Assembly (NCBI RefSeq): GCF_900188455.1
Contig: NZ_FZOL01000010.1
Coordinates: 1 to 64,000, forward strand
DNA length: 64,000 bases
Source: Pseudomonas japonica
GTDB taxonomy: Bacteria > Pseudomonadota > Gammaproteobacteria > Pseudomonadales > Pseudomonadaceae
Direction of reading: 5' to 3'
This document shows positions 1 to 14,088 of this stretch, piece by piece; positions within the stretch are counted from its first letter, which is position 1; each line of letters starts with the position of its first letter. Under the pieces are notes generated by a model that had not been told where the DNA came from, did not search any database, and saw nothing but the letters and a program-made list of their open reading frames with translations. A program made the translations under genes and the position numbers.

Positions 1-2241
<2,241 letters not shown>

Positions 2242-2259
2242 GACGCGTTTCTCCGGTAA

Positions 2260-3684
<1,425 letters not shown>

Positions 3685-3841
3685 GCGATAGATGGTAAAA
3701 AGACAGCACCGCGTTGTGACAAGGTTTTTCCGATCTGTCTGGCGCGGGCGCTGCAAGTGTTGAAATCACAGAGCCTGGCTTCGGTCAGGCTTCGTGCCAT
3801 CAGCCCTTCGCAGATGCGGTCTTTTGCCACTGGATGCCCTG

Positions 3842-4120
3842 ATGCGTAGTCCCTATTGGTTGTTTCTCGTCCTTCTCGCATTGCTCGGTGCGCTGCAGTA
3901 CCGGCTGTGGGTGGGTAACGGCAGCCTGGCCCAGGTGGCCGAACTCAAGCAGCAGATTGCCGACCAGCACGCCGAGAACGAGCGTTTGCTGGAGCGTAAC
4001 CGTGTGCTCGATGCCGAAGTACTGGAGTTGAAGAAAGGTATGGAAACCGTCGAAGAACGGGCTCGCCATGAACTGGGAATGGTCAAGGAGGGTGAAACCC
4101 TCTACCAGATGGCCCGATGA
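3842..4120 (+). CDS. ftsB: Cell division protein FtsB
   Basis: FtsB is a small bitopic inner-membrane protein that joins FtsL and FtsQ in the divisome. The 92-residue product has one N-terminal membrane segment (about residues 4-20, rich in L, V and A), then the family signature LQYRLW and a long heptad-like coiled coil rich in E, K, Q and L. The ATG at 3842 gives the usual FtsB length; an in-frame ATG at 3794 would add 16 residues before the membrane segment and is less likely. The stop overlaps the ispD start (ATGA), which implies translational coupling, as in other Pseudomonas. Confidence 0.95.
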   Translation: MRSPYWLFLVLLALLGALQYRLWVGNGSLAQVAELKQQIADQHAENERLLERNRVLDAEVLELKKGMETVEERARHELGMVKEGETLYQMAR

Positions 4121-4821
4121 ATACTCCGCTGCCTGCCTTCTGGGCAGTGATCCCCGCCGCCGGCGTGGGTGCGCGCATGGCCGCCGACCGGCCCAAGCAG
4201 TACCTGCAGCTGGGCGGACGCACGATTCTCGAACACAGCCTCAATTGCTTTCTAGACCATCCCTCGCTGAAGGGGGTGGTGGTCAGCCTTGCTGCTGACG
4301 ATCCCTACTGGCCTGCTCTGGCCTGTGCCAGCGACCCGCGTATCCAGCGCGCCGCCGGCGGTCGCGAGCGCGCCGACTCGGTGCTCAATGCCTTGTTGTT
4401 GCTGCACGCCCACGGCGCGGCGGACAGCGACTGGGTGCTGGTGCACGATGCCGCGCGGCCCAACCTGGCCCGTTCCGACCTCGACCACCTGCTCGCCGAA
4501 CTGGCCGAGGATCCGGTGGGCGGTCTGCTCGCCGTGCCGGCCCGCGATACCCTCAAGCGCGCCGATGCCGATGGCCGGATCGCTGCAACGGTCGATCGCA
4601 GCACCATCTGGCAAGCCTATACGCCACAGATGTTCCGCCTCGGCGCCCTGCACCGGGCCCTGGCTGACAGTCTGGTCGCGGACGTGGCGATCACCGACGA
4701 AGCCTCGGCCATCGAGTGGGCCGGCCAGGCGCCACGGTTGATCGAGGGGCGCAACGACAATATCAAGGTCACCCGCCCGGAAGACCTGGAATGGCTGCGC
4801 CAGCGCTGGTCCCAGCGCTGA
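4117..4821 (+). CDS. ispD: 2-C-methyl-D-erythritol 4-phosphate cytidylyltransferase
   Basis: IspD transfers CMP from CTP to methylerythritol phosphate in the MEP isoprenoid pathway. The 234-residue protein starts with the nucleotide-binding motif IPAAGVGARM and PKQY. It also has the VHDAARP motif near residue 110 and IWQAYTPQMFR and ITDEASAIEW in the C-terminal half. The start overlaps ftsB by four bases. The next pathway gene in this window, ispF, lies about 3.2 kb downstream, separated by the formaldehyde cluster. Confidence 0.97.
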   Translation: MNTPLPAFWAVIPAAGVGARMAADRPKQYLQLGGRTILEHSLNCFLDHPSLKGVVVSLAADDPYWPALACASDPRIQRAAGGRERADSVLNALLLLHAHGAADSDWVLVHDAARPNLARSDLDHLLAELAEDPVGGLLAVPARDTLKRADADGRIAATVDRSTIWQAYTPQMFRLGALHRALADSLVADVAITDEASAIEWAGQAPRLIEGRNDNIKVTRPEDLEWLRQRWSQR

Positions 4822-4869
4822 TCCTTCAGCCTGATACCAATCGATTAAGCCAATTGGGGCCGCTTTGCG

Positions 4870-4940
4870 GCCCTTCGCGAGCAAGCTCGCTCCCACGGGA
4901 TTGCGCGAATCTTGTGGGAGCGAGCTTGCTCGCGAAGGGC
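4870..4940. repeat. REP-type inverted repeat pair
   Basis: Two 27-bp arms at 4870-4896 and 4914-4940 are exact inverted repeats built around the core CGAGCAAGCTCGCTCCCAC and separated by 17 bp. This is the common fluorescens-group Pseudomonas REP doublet found between genes. Here it lies between the convergent ispD and LysR genes and could also help end ispD transcription. Confidence 0.9.
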
Positions 4941-4981
4941 TGCGAAGCAGCTCCAAAGCGCTAGCCGACCGGCATTATCTT

Positions 4982-5878
4982 TCAGCCCGCCTGATACTCC
5001 GGCCTCAGGGCCAGTCCTTCGCGCAGGTGATCCACCAGCTTGCGCACCTTCGGCGACAGATGCCGCTGCTGCGGGTACAGCGCCCACACCGCGGTGTTGG
5101 GCGGCTGGTGGGCTTCCAGTAGCGATACCAGGGCGCCGCTGCCCAGATGCTCCAGCACGTAGTAGTCCGGCAGTTGACACAACCCCATCCCTTGCAAGGC
5201 CGCGTCGAGCACCGCCTGGCCGCTGTTGCAGCGCCAGTTGCCCTGTACGCGCTGGGCGATTTCGCGGCCGTCCTGCTGCATCGCCCAGATGTCCGAACTG
5301 CCGATCAGGCAGTTGTGCCGCGCCAGTTCAGAGAGGCTATGTGGCCGGCCATATCGACTGAGATAGTCCGGGGACGCGCACAGGTACATGCGTCGTGGGG
5401 CGATTCGCGCCGCCACCAGTCGCGATTCCTGCAAGCGACCGAGACGAATCGCCAGGTCCATGCCTTCGTGCAGCAGGTCGAGGGTGTGGTTGGTCAGTTC
5501 GATATCCACCCGTAGCTGCGGGTACTGACTCATGAAGCTGGTCACCAGCGGGACGATGAAGCGCTCGCCGTAGGCCACCGCGCACGTCATGCGCAGCAGC
5601 CCCTTGGGTTCGCTGGTCAGGTCGCCCATGGCGCGCAGGGCTTCCTCGCGGCCATCCTGCAGACGCTGGCAATGCTGAAGAAACGTCTGTCCGGCCTCGC
5701 TGAGCGTGACGCGGCGGGTACTGCGGTACAGCAGGCGGGTCTGCAGACGTTCTTCCAGGCGCGCCACCTGGCGGCTGACATGCGAGGACGACACGCCAAG
5801 ACGGTCGGCGGCCGCGGTGAACTGGCCGGATTCGGCCACGGCGACGAACTCGTCGATCCCTTCCCAACGGCTGCTCAT
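4982..5878 (-). CDS. gfnR: LysR-family regulator, GfnR-like
   Basis: This is a 298-residue LysR-type transcription regulator. The N-terminal winged helix-turn-helix covers about residues 5-65 (FVAVAESGQFTAAADRLGVS, then SHVSRQVARLEERL). A periplasmic-binding-like effector domain follows. It is divergent from the glutathione-dependent formaldehyde genes adhC and fghA with a 106-bp gap, the same position as P. aeruginosa GfnR (PA3630), which activates those genes in response to a formaldehyde-glutathione adduct. Family membership is seen directly; the GfnR assignment rests on synteny. Confidence 0.88.
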   Translation of the reverse strand: MSSRWEGIDEFVAVAESGQFTAAADRLGVSSSHVSRQVARLEERLQTRLLYRSTRRVTLSEAGQTFLQHCQRLQDGREEALRAMGDLTSEPKGLLRMTCAVAYGERFIVPLVTSFMSQYPQLRVDIELTNHTLDLLHEGMDLAIRLGRLQESRLVAARIAPRRMYLCASPDYLSRYGRPHSLSELARHNCLIGSSDIWAMQQDGREIAQRVQGNWRCNSGQAVLDAALQGMGLCQLPDYYVLEHLGSGALVSLLEAHQPPNTAVWALYPQQRHLSPKVRKLVDHLREGLALRPEYQAG

Positions 5879-5936
5879 CGATTATCCCTGTATGGCAATA
5901 ATGTTTTGTCTTGGTCCGGATTATTCATCAAATTAG

Positions 5937-7097
<1,161 letters not shown>

Positions 7098-7105
7098 GGT
7101 CGCCC

Positions 7106-7960
7106 ATGAGCCTGGAAAACATTTCCTGTCAGAAAAGTTTCGGTGGCTGGCACAAGCGTTACCGTCACCGTTCCGAAGCGCTTGGTTGCGACATGGTCTT
7201 CGCGGTTTACCTGCCACCGCAGGCGGAGCAGGGCGGCAAGCTGCCGGTGCTGTACTGGTTGAGCGGGCTGACCTGCAGCGACGAGAACTTCATGCAGAAG
7301 GCCGGCGCGCACCGGCTCGCCGCGGAGCTGGGGCTGATCATCGTCGCGCCGGACACCAGTCCGCGCGGCGCTCAGGTGCCGGGTGACCCGGACGGCGCCT
7401 GGGATTTCGGTCTCGGTGCCGGCTTCTACGTCAATGCCACCCAGCAGCCGTGGGCCAGCAACTACCGCATGTACGACTATGTGGTGAGCGAGCTGCCGAC
7501 GCTGATCGAAGCGCATTTCCCGGCTTCGGAGCAGCGTGCGATCAGTGGTCACTCCATGGGCGGCCACGGTGCGCTGGTCTGCGCCTTGCGCAACCCGGGC
7601 CGCTACAAGTCGGTATCGGCCTTCGCACCGATCAGTAACCCGATGGATTGCCCTTGGGGGCAGAAGGCGTTCGGTCGTTATCTGGGCGAGGACCGTTCGC
7701 GCTGGCGTGAATGGGATGCCAGCGTGCTGATCGCCCAGGCCGACGAGCATCTGCCGCTGCTGGTGGACCAGGGTGATCGCGATGATTTCCTGGAGAACCA
7801 GCTCAAGCCACAGGTGTTGCAGCAGGCGGCGCAAGCGGCGGGCTATCCGCTACAACTGCGCCTGCAGCCGGGCTATGACCACAGTTACTACTTCATCGCC
7901 AGCTTCATCGACGACCATTTGCGGCATCATGCCGCAGCGCTGGGAATCGGCCGCGGCTGA
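7106..7960 (+). CDS. fghA: S-formylglutathione hydrolase
   Basis: The enzyme hydrolyses S-formylglutathione to formate and glutathione, the second step of formaldehyde detoxification. The 284-residue alpha/beta hydrolase carries the nucleophile elbow [10 protein letters not shown] near residue 150, the oxyanion-region motif [13 protein letters not shown], and the YDHSYYFI segment with the catalytic His near the C-terminus. It is translationally close to the upstream dehydrogenase (8 bp) and shares its predicted control by the divergent LysR protein. Confidence 0.97.
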   Translation: MSLENISCQKSFGGWHKRYRHRSEALGCDMVFAVYLPPQAEQGGKLPVLYWLSGLTCSDENFMQKAGAHRLAAELGLIIVAPDTSPRGAQVPGDPDGAWDFGLGAGFYVNATQQPWASNYRMYDYVVSELPTLIEAHFPASEQRAISGHSMGGHGALVCALRNPGRYKSVSAFAPISNPMDCPWGQKAFGRYLGEDRSRWREWDASVLIAQADEHLPLLVDQGDRDDFLENQLKPQVLQQAAQAAGYPLQLRLQPGYDHSYYFIASFIDDHLRHHAAALGIGRG

Positions 7961-8003
7961 GGCGACAATTCAAGCCCAAGGCCCGGTAAAGCGGGTAGAA
8001 TCA

Positions 8004-8031
8004 CGCCCTGACTCAATCAGGGCGTTTTTTT
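8004..8031 (+). terminator. Intrinsic terminator abutting the ispF start codon
   Basis: An 8-bp perfect stem (CGCCCTGA / TCAGGGCG) with a CTCAA loop is followed by seven T residues, and the ispF ATG starts at the very next base. It should end the frmA-fghA transcript. Its overlap with the ispF ribosome-binding region is unusual. Confidence 0.85.
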
Positions 8032-8505
8032 ATGCGTATTGGCCACGGCTACGATGTGCACCGCTTCGCGGAAGGCGATTTCATCACCTTGGGCGGCGTG
8101 CGCATCGCGCACACATTCGGGCTGTTGGCCCACTCCGACGGCGACGTGCTGCTGCACGCCCTGAGCGATGCCTTGCTCGGCGCCGCCGCGCTGGGTGACA
8201 TCGGTCGCCATTTCCCCGACACCGATCCGCAGTTCAAGGGTGCCGACAGCCGCGTGCTGCTGCGTCATGTGGTGGACCTCGTCCAGACCAAGGGCTGGAA
8301 GGTCGGCAATGTCGACGCCACCATCGTTGCCCAGGCACCGAAGATGGCCCCGCATATCGAGCGTATGCGCGAAGTGATCGCCGCGGACCTGCGGGTCGAA
8401 CTCGACCAGGTCAACGTCAAGGCCACCACCACCGAGAAACTCGGTTTCACCGGGCGTGAGGAAGGCATCGCGGTACACGCTGTCGCCTTGTTGTTGCCAG
8501 CATGA
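8032..8505 (+). CDS. ispF: 2-C-methyl-D-erythritol 2,4-cyclodiphosphate synthase
   Basis: IspF cyclises CDP-methylerythritol 2-phosphate in the MEP pathway. The 157-residue protein shows the family signature at its start ([10 protein letters not shown], a metal-binding Asp/His pair), then [18 protein letters not shown], and the [13 protein letters not shown] signature near the C-terminus. The start is fixed by homology, because E. coli IspF begins the same way. There is no Shine-Dalgarno element: the seven bases before the ATG are the T-tract of a terminator hairpin. The stop overlaps the truD start (ATGA). Confidence 0.97.
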   Translation: MRIGHGYDVHRFAEGDFITLGGVRIAHTFGLLAHSDGDVLLHALSDALLGAAALGDIGRHFPDTDPQFKGADSRVLLRHVVDLVQTKGWKVGNVDATIVAQAPKMAPHIERMREVIAADLRVELDQVNVKATTTEKLGFTGREEGIAVHAVALLLPA

Positions 8506-9547
8506 CCGAACTCGAACTTCTCGGTCCGCGTGCCAGCGGGCCGGCGCTGGGCAGCGCGGTACTGAAGGCGGTCGCGGAAGACTTCCAGGTCGATGAAGTG
8601 CTCGACATTCCGTTGTCGGGGCAGGGCGAGCATCTGTGGCTGTGGGTCGAGAAACGCGACCTGAATACCGAAGAGGCAGCACGCCGTCTGGCGCGTGCCG
8701 CCGGTGTGCCGCTGAAGGGCATCAGCTATGCCGGGCTGAAGGATCGTCAGGCGTTGACCCGCCAATGGTTCAGTCTGCACCTGCCGGGCAAGGCCGATCC
8801 GGACCTGGCCGCGGCGGAAAACGAAAGCCTGCGCATCCTTCAACGCACCCGTCATTCGCGCAAGCTGCAGCGCGGCGCGCATTCGGCCAACGGCTTCACT
8901 CTGCGGCTCACTCGGCTCCAGGCTGATCACACGGCGCTGGACGCGCGCCTCGAACAACTGCGCGACCAGGGCGTACCGAACTATTTCGGCGCCCAGCGTT
9001 TCGGTCATGCGGGAGGCAATGTCGAGGAAGCACGGCACTGGGCAGAGCGCCAGGCCCTGCCGGAGCAGCGCAACCTGCGTTCGCGTCTGCTGTCCAGCGC
9101 GCGCAGCTATCTGTTCAACCGTGTCCTCGCCGAGCGGGTCGGCGATGGCAGCTGGCAGCGCGCCCAGGTAGGCGATTTGCTGGCGTTCACGGACAGTCGT
9201 AGCTTCTTTCCGGCTGGCGAGTCGGAATGCAGCGATCCTCGTCTGGGCATTCTCGATCTGCATCCCACCGGTCCGTTGTGGGGTGAAGGGCTGCCGGCCA
9301 GTCAGGGCGAGGCCGGCGCGCTGGAACAGCGTATCGGCGAAGACCAGGCGCGGCTCTGCCAGTGGCTCGGCAATGCCGCTCTGAAGCAGGAACGTCGCAT
9401 TCTGCGACTGCCCATTGCCCGGCTGACGTGGCATTATCCCGAGCCTGATATTCTGCAACTGGAATTCGTCCTTCCGGCCGGATGTTTCGCCACCGTGGTG
9501 GTGCGCGAACTCGTCGATCTGGTCCCGGCAGGGCAGACGGACAGCCC

Positions 9548-9560
<13 letters not shown>
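8502..9560 (+). CDS. truD: tRNA pseudouridine(13) synthase
   Basis: TruD makes pseudouridine-13 in tRNA-Glu. The 352-residue length is typical. Visible motifs are the catalytic-Asp segment [19 protein letters not shown] (about residues 75-93), the SANGFTLRL segment and [11 protein letters not shown], all TruD signatures. It overlaps ispF by four bases and its 3' end overlaps the start of surE by 13 bp, so the ispF-truD-surE-pcm genes form one coupled operon. Confidence 0.97.
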
Positions 9561-10974
<1,414 letters not shown>

Positions 10975-11160
10975 GCACTGTTTATTTTCATGCGTAGCGA
11001 ATTCTCGGCGCTGCGCCGGGTCTATCAGGCGGGTGTCGTGCTTGCCGGTCGGCAACCCGTCACGTTTTAAGTCGTTCAGCGCGCGCAAGTCGTTTGCGCC
11101 TGGTTATAATTGCAACGTTATTGCATTTTCAAACTCGATCACCAATTAAGGGAGCGGCGG

Positions 11161-12021
11161 GTGAGTCAAACAGTCATTCGGCAGCGTATGGGTCTATCAA
11201 GCATCAGGCTTCTGGTGGTTGCACTTGCCTTTGGCACGTTGGTGACGGGTTGCTCCAGCACTTCCTCCTCCTCCAGCAGTGCGCGGGTGGTCGATCGCAA
11301 CAATGCCGCGCCCAAGCGGCCCGCGGTGACCTCCGGCCAATACGTGGTCCGGCCCGGGGACACGTTGTTCTCCATCGCTTTCCGTTACGGCTGGGACTAC
11401 AAGTCTCTTGCCGCACGCAACGGCATCGAGCCGCCCTACACCATTCGTCCGGGGCAGGCGATCCGTTTCGACGAACCTTCTTCCGGCACTTCCCGTGTGG
11501 TGACCTCGACTTCACCCTCGAGCAAGACCACGGTGACCCGGCGTCCCGCGGGTACTCCGCCACCGCCGAAGAGCACCAGCACGGCGGCCACCACACCGAT
11601 GGTCACACCGTCCACAGCACCCACCCAAGTTCCCGCCGCAGAGCGCTCCAGCGGTGGTTGGGCGTGGCCTGCGAACGGCGTGCTGATCGGGAAATTCGCT
11701 TCAAACGGTAGTTTGAATAAAGGCATTGATATCGCCGGGGATTTGGGACAGCCTGTTTTTGCCGCCTCTGATGGTTCGGTGGTGTACGCCGGTAGTGGCT
11801 TGCGGGGCTACGGTGAACTCGTAATCATCAAGCACAACGAAACCTACGTAAGTGCCTACGGTCATAACCGCAGGCTCTTGGTTCGGGAGGGACAGCAAGT
11901 CAAGGTTGGGCAGACGATTGCCGAAATGGGGTCCACGGGCACCGATCGGGTGAAGCTTCACTTTGAGATTCGCCGCCAGGGTAAACCGGTAGATCCGTTG
12001 CAGTTCCTGCCAAATCGTTGA
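11161..12021 (+). CDS. nlpD: Lipoprotein NlpD, LysM and M23-like domains
   Basis: NlpD is an outer-membrane lipoprotein that activates cell-wall amidase at division. The 286-residue product has a lipobox ending LVTGC (Cys31), a low-complexity Ser stretch, a LysM domain (YVVRPGDTLFSIAFRYGWDY, about residues 60-105), a Pro/Thr/Ser linker and a C-terminal M23 domain. The M23 domain is degenerate: the usual first zinc His is Asn (NKGIDI) and HLHFE is KLHFE, consistent with a non-catalytic activator. The GTG at 11161 is chosen for its GGAG six bases upstream; an ATG at 11188 is the alternative. The rpoS promoter is expected inside this gene. Confidence 0.94.
   Translation: MSQTVIRQRMGLSSIRLLVVALAFGTLVTGCSSTSSSSSSARVVDRNNAAPKRPAVTSGQYVVRPGDTLFSIAFRYGWDYKSLAARNGIEPPYTIRPGQAIRFDEPSSGTSRVVTSTSPSSKTTVTRRPAGTPPPPKSTSTAATTPMVTPSTAPTQVPAAERSSGGWAWPANGVLIGKFASNGSLNKGIDIAGDLGQPVFAASDGSVVYAGSGLRGYGELVIIKHNETYVSAYGHNRRLLVREGQQVKVGQTIAEMGSTGTDRVKLHFEIRRQGKPVDPLQFLPNR
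11700..11717. promoter_or_regulatory. Candidate PsrA operator for rpoS inside nlpD
   Basis: TTCAAACGGTAGTTTGAA is a perfect 18-bp palindrome matching the published Pseudomonas PsrA motif (G/C)AAAC-N(2-4)-GTTT(G/C). In P. aeruginosa and P. putida PsrA activates rpoS from such a site just upstream of a promoter located inside nlpD, about 370 bp before the rpoS start codon. This site is 410-427 bp before rpoS here, as that model predicts. Confidence 0.75.
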
Positions 12022-12126
12022 TTGTTGGTTCCGGCCTGTTCCTTAGCGTAATGGGGACAGGCTCAAGCGATGCCATGGAAAAGGTGCGCTCGAGTCTGAG
12101 TTCGAACTCAGCAAAGGACTATAACA

Positions 12127-13134
12127 ATGGCTCTCAGTAAAGAAGTGCCGGAGTTTGACATCGACGATGAGGTTCTCCTCATGGAGACCGGCATCGTTTT
12201 GGAAACGGATGTGGTGTCAGACGAACCTGCTGTACCTTCGGTTCGGACCAGGGCCAGACAAGGCTCTTCGCTGAAACAGCACAAGTACATCGATTACACC
12301 CGAGCACTTGATGCGACTCAGCTTTATCTTAATGAAATCGGTTTCTCTCCGCTGCTGACGCCTGAAGAGGAAGTCCATTTTGCGCGTCTGTCGCAAAGTG
12401 GTGATCCGGCGGGCCGTAAACGCATGATCGAGAGCAATCTGCGCCTGGTGGTGAAGATCGCCCGACGCTATGTGAACCGTGGGCTTTCCCTGCTCGATCT
12501 GATCGAAGAGGGCAATCTGGGGTTGATCCGCGCGGTCGAGAAGTTCGATCCCGAGCGTGGTTTCCGATTCTCCACCTACGCAACATGGTGGATCCGGCAG
12601 ACCATCGAGCGGGCGATCATGAATCAGACCCGCACTATCCGCCTGCCGATTCATGTGGTCAAGGAGCTGAACGTCTACTTGCGCGCGGCGCGGGAGTTGA
12701 CCCAGAAGCTTGATCACGAGCCTTCTCCTGAAGAAATCGCCAACCTTCTGGAAAAACCGGTTTCGGAAGTCAAGCGCATGCTCGGGCTCAACGAGCGGGT
12801 TTCTTCGGTGGACGTTTCTCTGGGGCCTGATTCGGACAAGACGCTGCTTGATACCCTGACTGACGACCGTCCGACCGACCCCTGCGAGCTGTTGCAGGAT
12901 GATGATCTGTCCCAGAGCATCGATCAATGGCTGAGCGAGCTGACCGACAAGCAACGTGAAGTGGTCATCCGCCGTTTTGGTCTGCGTGGCCATGAAAGCA
13001 GCACGCTGGAAGACGTAGGGCTGGAAATCGGCCTTACCCGTGAGCGGGTGCGTCAGATTCAGGTCGAAGGGCTCAAGCGGCTACGCGAGATCCTGGAGAA
13101 GAACGGCCTGTCCAGCGAATCGCTGTTTCAATAA
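12127..13134 (+). CDS. rpoS: RNA polymerase sigma factor RpoS
   Basis: RpoS is the stationary-phase and general stress sigma factor (sigma-38/sigma-S). The 335-residue protein contains region 1.2 ([17 protein letters not shown]), region 2 with the core-binding and -10 recognition segment ([36 protein letters not shown]), region 3 and region 4 with the -35 helix-turn-helix ([19 protein letters not shown]). It follows nlpD with a 105-bp gap and ends at a strong terminator. The Gac/Rsm small RNA rsmZ lies immediately downstream. Confidence 0.99.
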   Translation: MALSKEVPEFDIDDEVLLMETGIVLETDVVSDEPAVPSVRTRARQGSSLKQHKYIDYTRALDATQLYLNEIGFSPLLTPEEEVHFARLSQSGDPAGRKRMIESNLRLVVKIARRYVNRGLSLLDLIEEGNLGLIRAVEKFDPERGFRFSTYATWWIRQTIERAIMNQTRTIRLPIHVVKELNVYLRAARELTQKLDHEPSPEEIANLLEKPVSEVKRMLGLNERVSSVDVSLGPDSDKTLLDTLTDDRPTDPCELLQDDDLSQSIDQWLSELTDKQREVVIRRFGLRGHESSTLEDVGLEIGLTRERVRQIQVEGLKRLREILEKNGLSSESLFQ

Positions 13135-13160
13135 CAAGAACGATCAGCCTTGCATGAAAA

Positions 13161-13187
13161 CGCCCCGACTGGTTCGGGGCGTTTTTA
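13161..13187 (+). terminator. Intrinsic terminator after rpoS
   Basis: An 8-bp perfect stem (CGCCCCGA / TCGGGGCG) with a five-base loop is followed by TTTTTATTT, starting about 26 bp after the rpoS stop. Confidence 0.9.
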
Positions 13188-13234
13188 TTTGGCCCTGGGG
13201 CATCAGTGGATTCTGTCGGTGATGAGTCTTTTGA

Positions 13235-13252
13235 TGTAGGTAATCGCTTACA
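13235..13252. promoter_or_regulatory. GacA box upstream of rsmZ
   Basis: TGTAGGTAATCGCTTACA matches the GacA consensus TGTAAGNNATNNCTTACA at all but one fixed position. It lies about 175-192 bp upstream of the predicted rsmZ start, the same unusually distal placement described for rsmZ in other fluorescent pseudomonads. Confidence 0.85.
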
Positions 13253-13426
13253 TTGTGCGTAAGCCAATGTAGTAAATTCAGGTAAATAGTGCCTTGTTGC
13301 TTGTCTGATTTATTGTTAAGCCATTGAAATAAAAGAGTTTTATTTTATGCTTCGGCAACCCTGTTGTCTTTTTTTGAGAGCCATTGCCAGTTGCGACCAT
13401 GGTCGTACGCGTTAATATTTGTCCTG

Positions 13427-13558
13427 TGTCTACGGACTGACACAGGTTTTCAACGGATGAAGACCAAGGACATCGCAGGATGCGATTCATCAGGATGATG
13501 AAAGGGAATACAGGGACTACGGAAAAAATGTGGGCGGGTCAAACCGCCCCTTTTTTTT
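13427..13558 (+). ncRNA. rsmZ: Small regulatory RNA RsmZ
   Basis: RsmZ sequesters the RsmA/RsmE translational repressors when the GacS/GacA system is active. The about 132-nt region lies between rpoS and fdxA, the known locus. It contains eight GGA motifs, several displayed in predicted hairpin loops (for example CATCGCAGGATGCGATG-type and CATCAGGATGATG-type stems), and begins TGTCTACGGACTGACACAG, which folds on itself. A -10 like TAATAT sits at 13413-13418. The RNA ends in a GGGCGG/CCGCCC hairpin followed by eight T residues. The 5' end is inferred from similarity to the P. protegens RNA. Confidence 0.93.
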
Positions 13559-13572
13559 GCCCGCAGAAAATC

Positions 13573-13598
13573 AAAAAAGGCCCGCAAGGGCCTTTTTT
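13573..13598 (-). terminator. Bidirectional terminator between rsmZ and fdxA
   Basis: AAAAAAGGCCC-GCAA-GGGCCTTTTTT is symmetrical, so it can stop the leftward fdxA transcript and back up the rsmZ terminator. Confidence 0.85.
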
Positions 13599-13624
13599 CG
13601 TTGATCCAGTCACGAGCCGGGGAC

Positions 13625-13948
13625 TCAGCGCTCCAGATCCTTGATCTTGCCTTTGACGCCGTCGAACTCTTCGGCTTCCGGCAATGCGTCTTTCTTCTCG
13701 GTGATGTTCGGCCAGATTTCCGCCAGCTCGGCGTTCAGCTCGATGAATTCCTGCATGTCATCAGGAACCTCGTCTTCCGAGAAGATGGCTTGGGCAGGGC
13801 ATTCAGGCTCGCACAGTGCACAGTCGATGCACTCATCCGGGTGAATGACCAGGAAGTTCGGGCCTTCGTAGAAGCAGTCCACCGGACAGACTTCTACGCA
13901 GTCGGTGTACTTGCACTTGATGCAGTTGTCGGTGACGACGAAGGTCAT
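13625..13948 (-). CDS. fdxA: 7Fe ferredoxin FdxA
   Basis: This is a small soluble electron carrier with one [3Fe-4S] and one [4Fe-4S] cluster. The 107-residue protein shows the two cysteine clusters near its N-terminus, [17 protein letters not shown] and [12 protein letters not shown], and an acidic C-terminal extension typical of the Azotobacter/Pseudomonas FdI type. It is transcribed toward rsmZ and ends at a symmetrical terminator. Its position next to mutS is conserved in Pseudomonas. Confidence 0.96.
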   Translation of the reverse strand: MTFVVTDNCIKCKYTDCVEVCPVDCFYEGPNFLVIHPDECIDCALCEPECPAQAIFSEDEVPDDMQEFIELNAELAEIWPNITEKKDALPEAEEFDGVKGKIKDLER

Positions 13949-14088
13949 TTCTAATTCTCTCCTCAGGCGACGGCAGCGGTGCCCTTCCAGTCAGGGCCGC
14001 TCGGTTCGGCAGGTTCGCGGCGAGCCAGGCTAATAACTCACCGCTCCGCCAAACCGCGCGGGATTCTAACAGCTTGTAAGGCTGCGCG

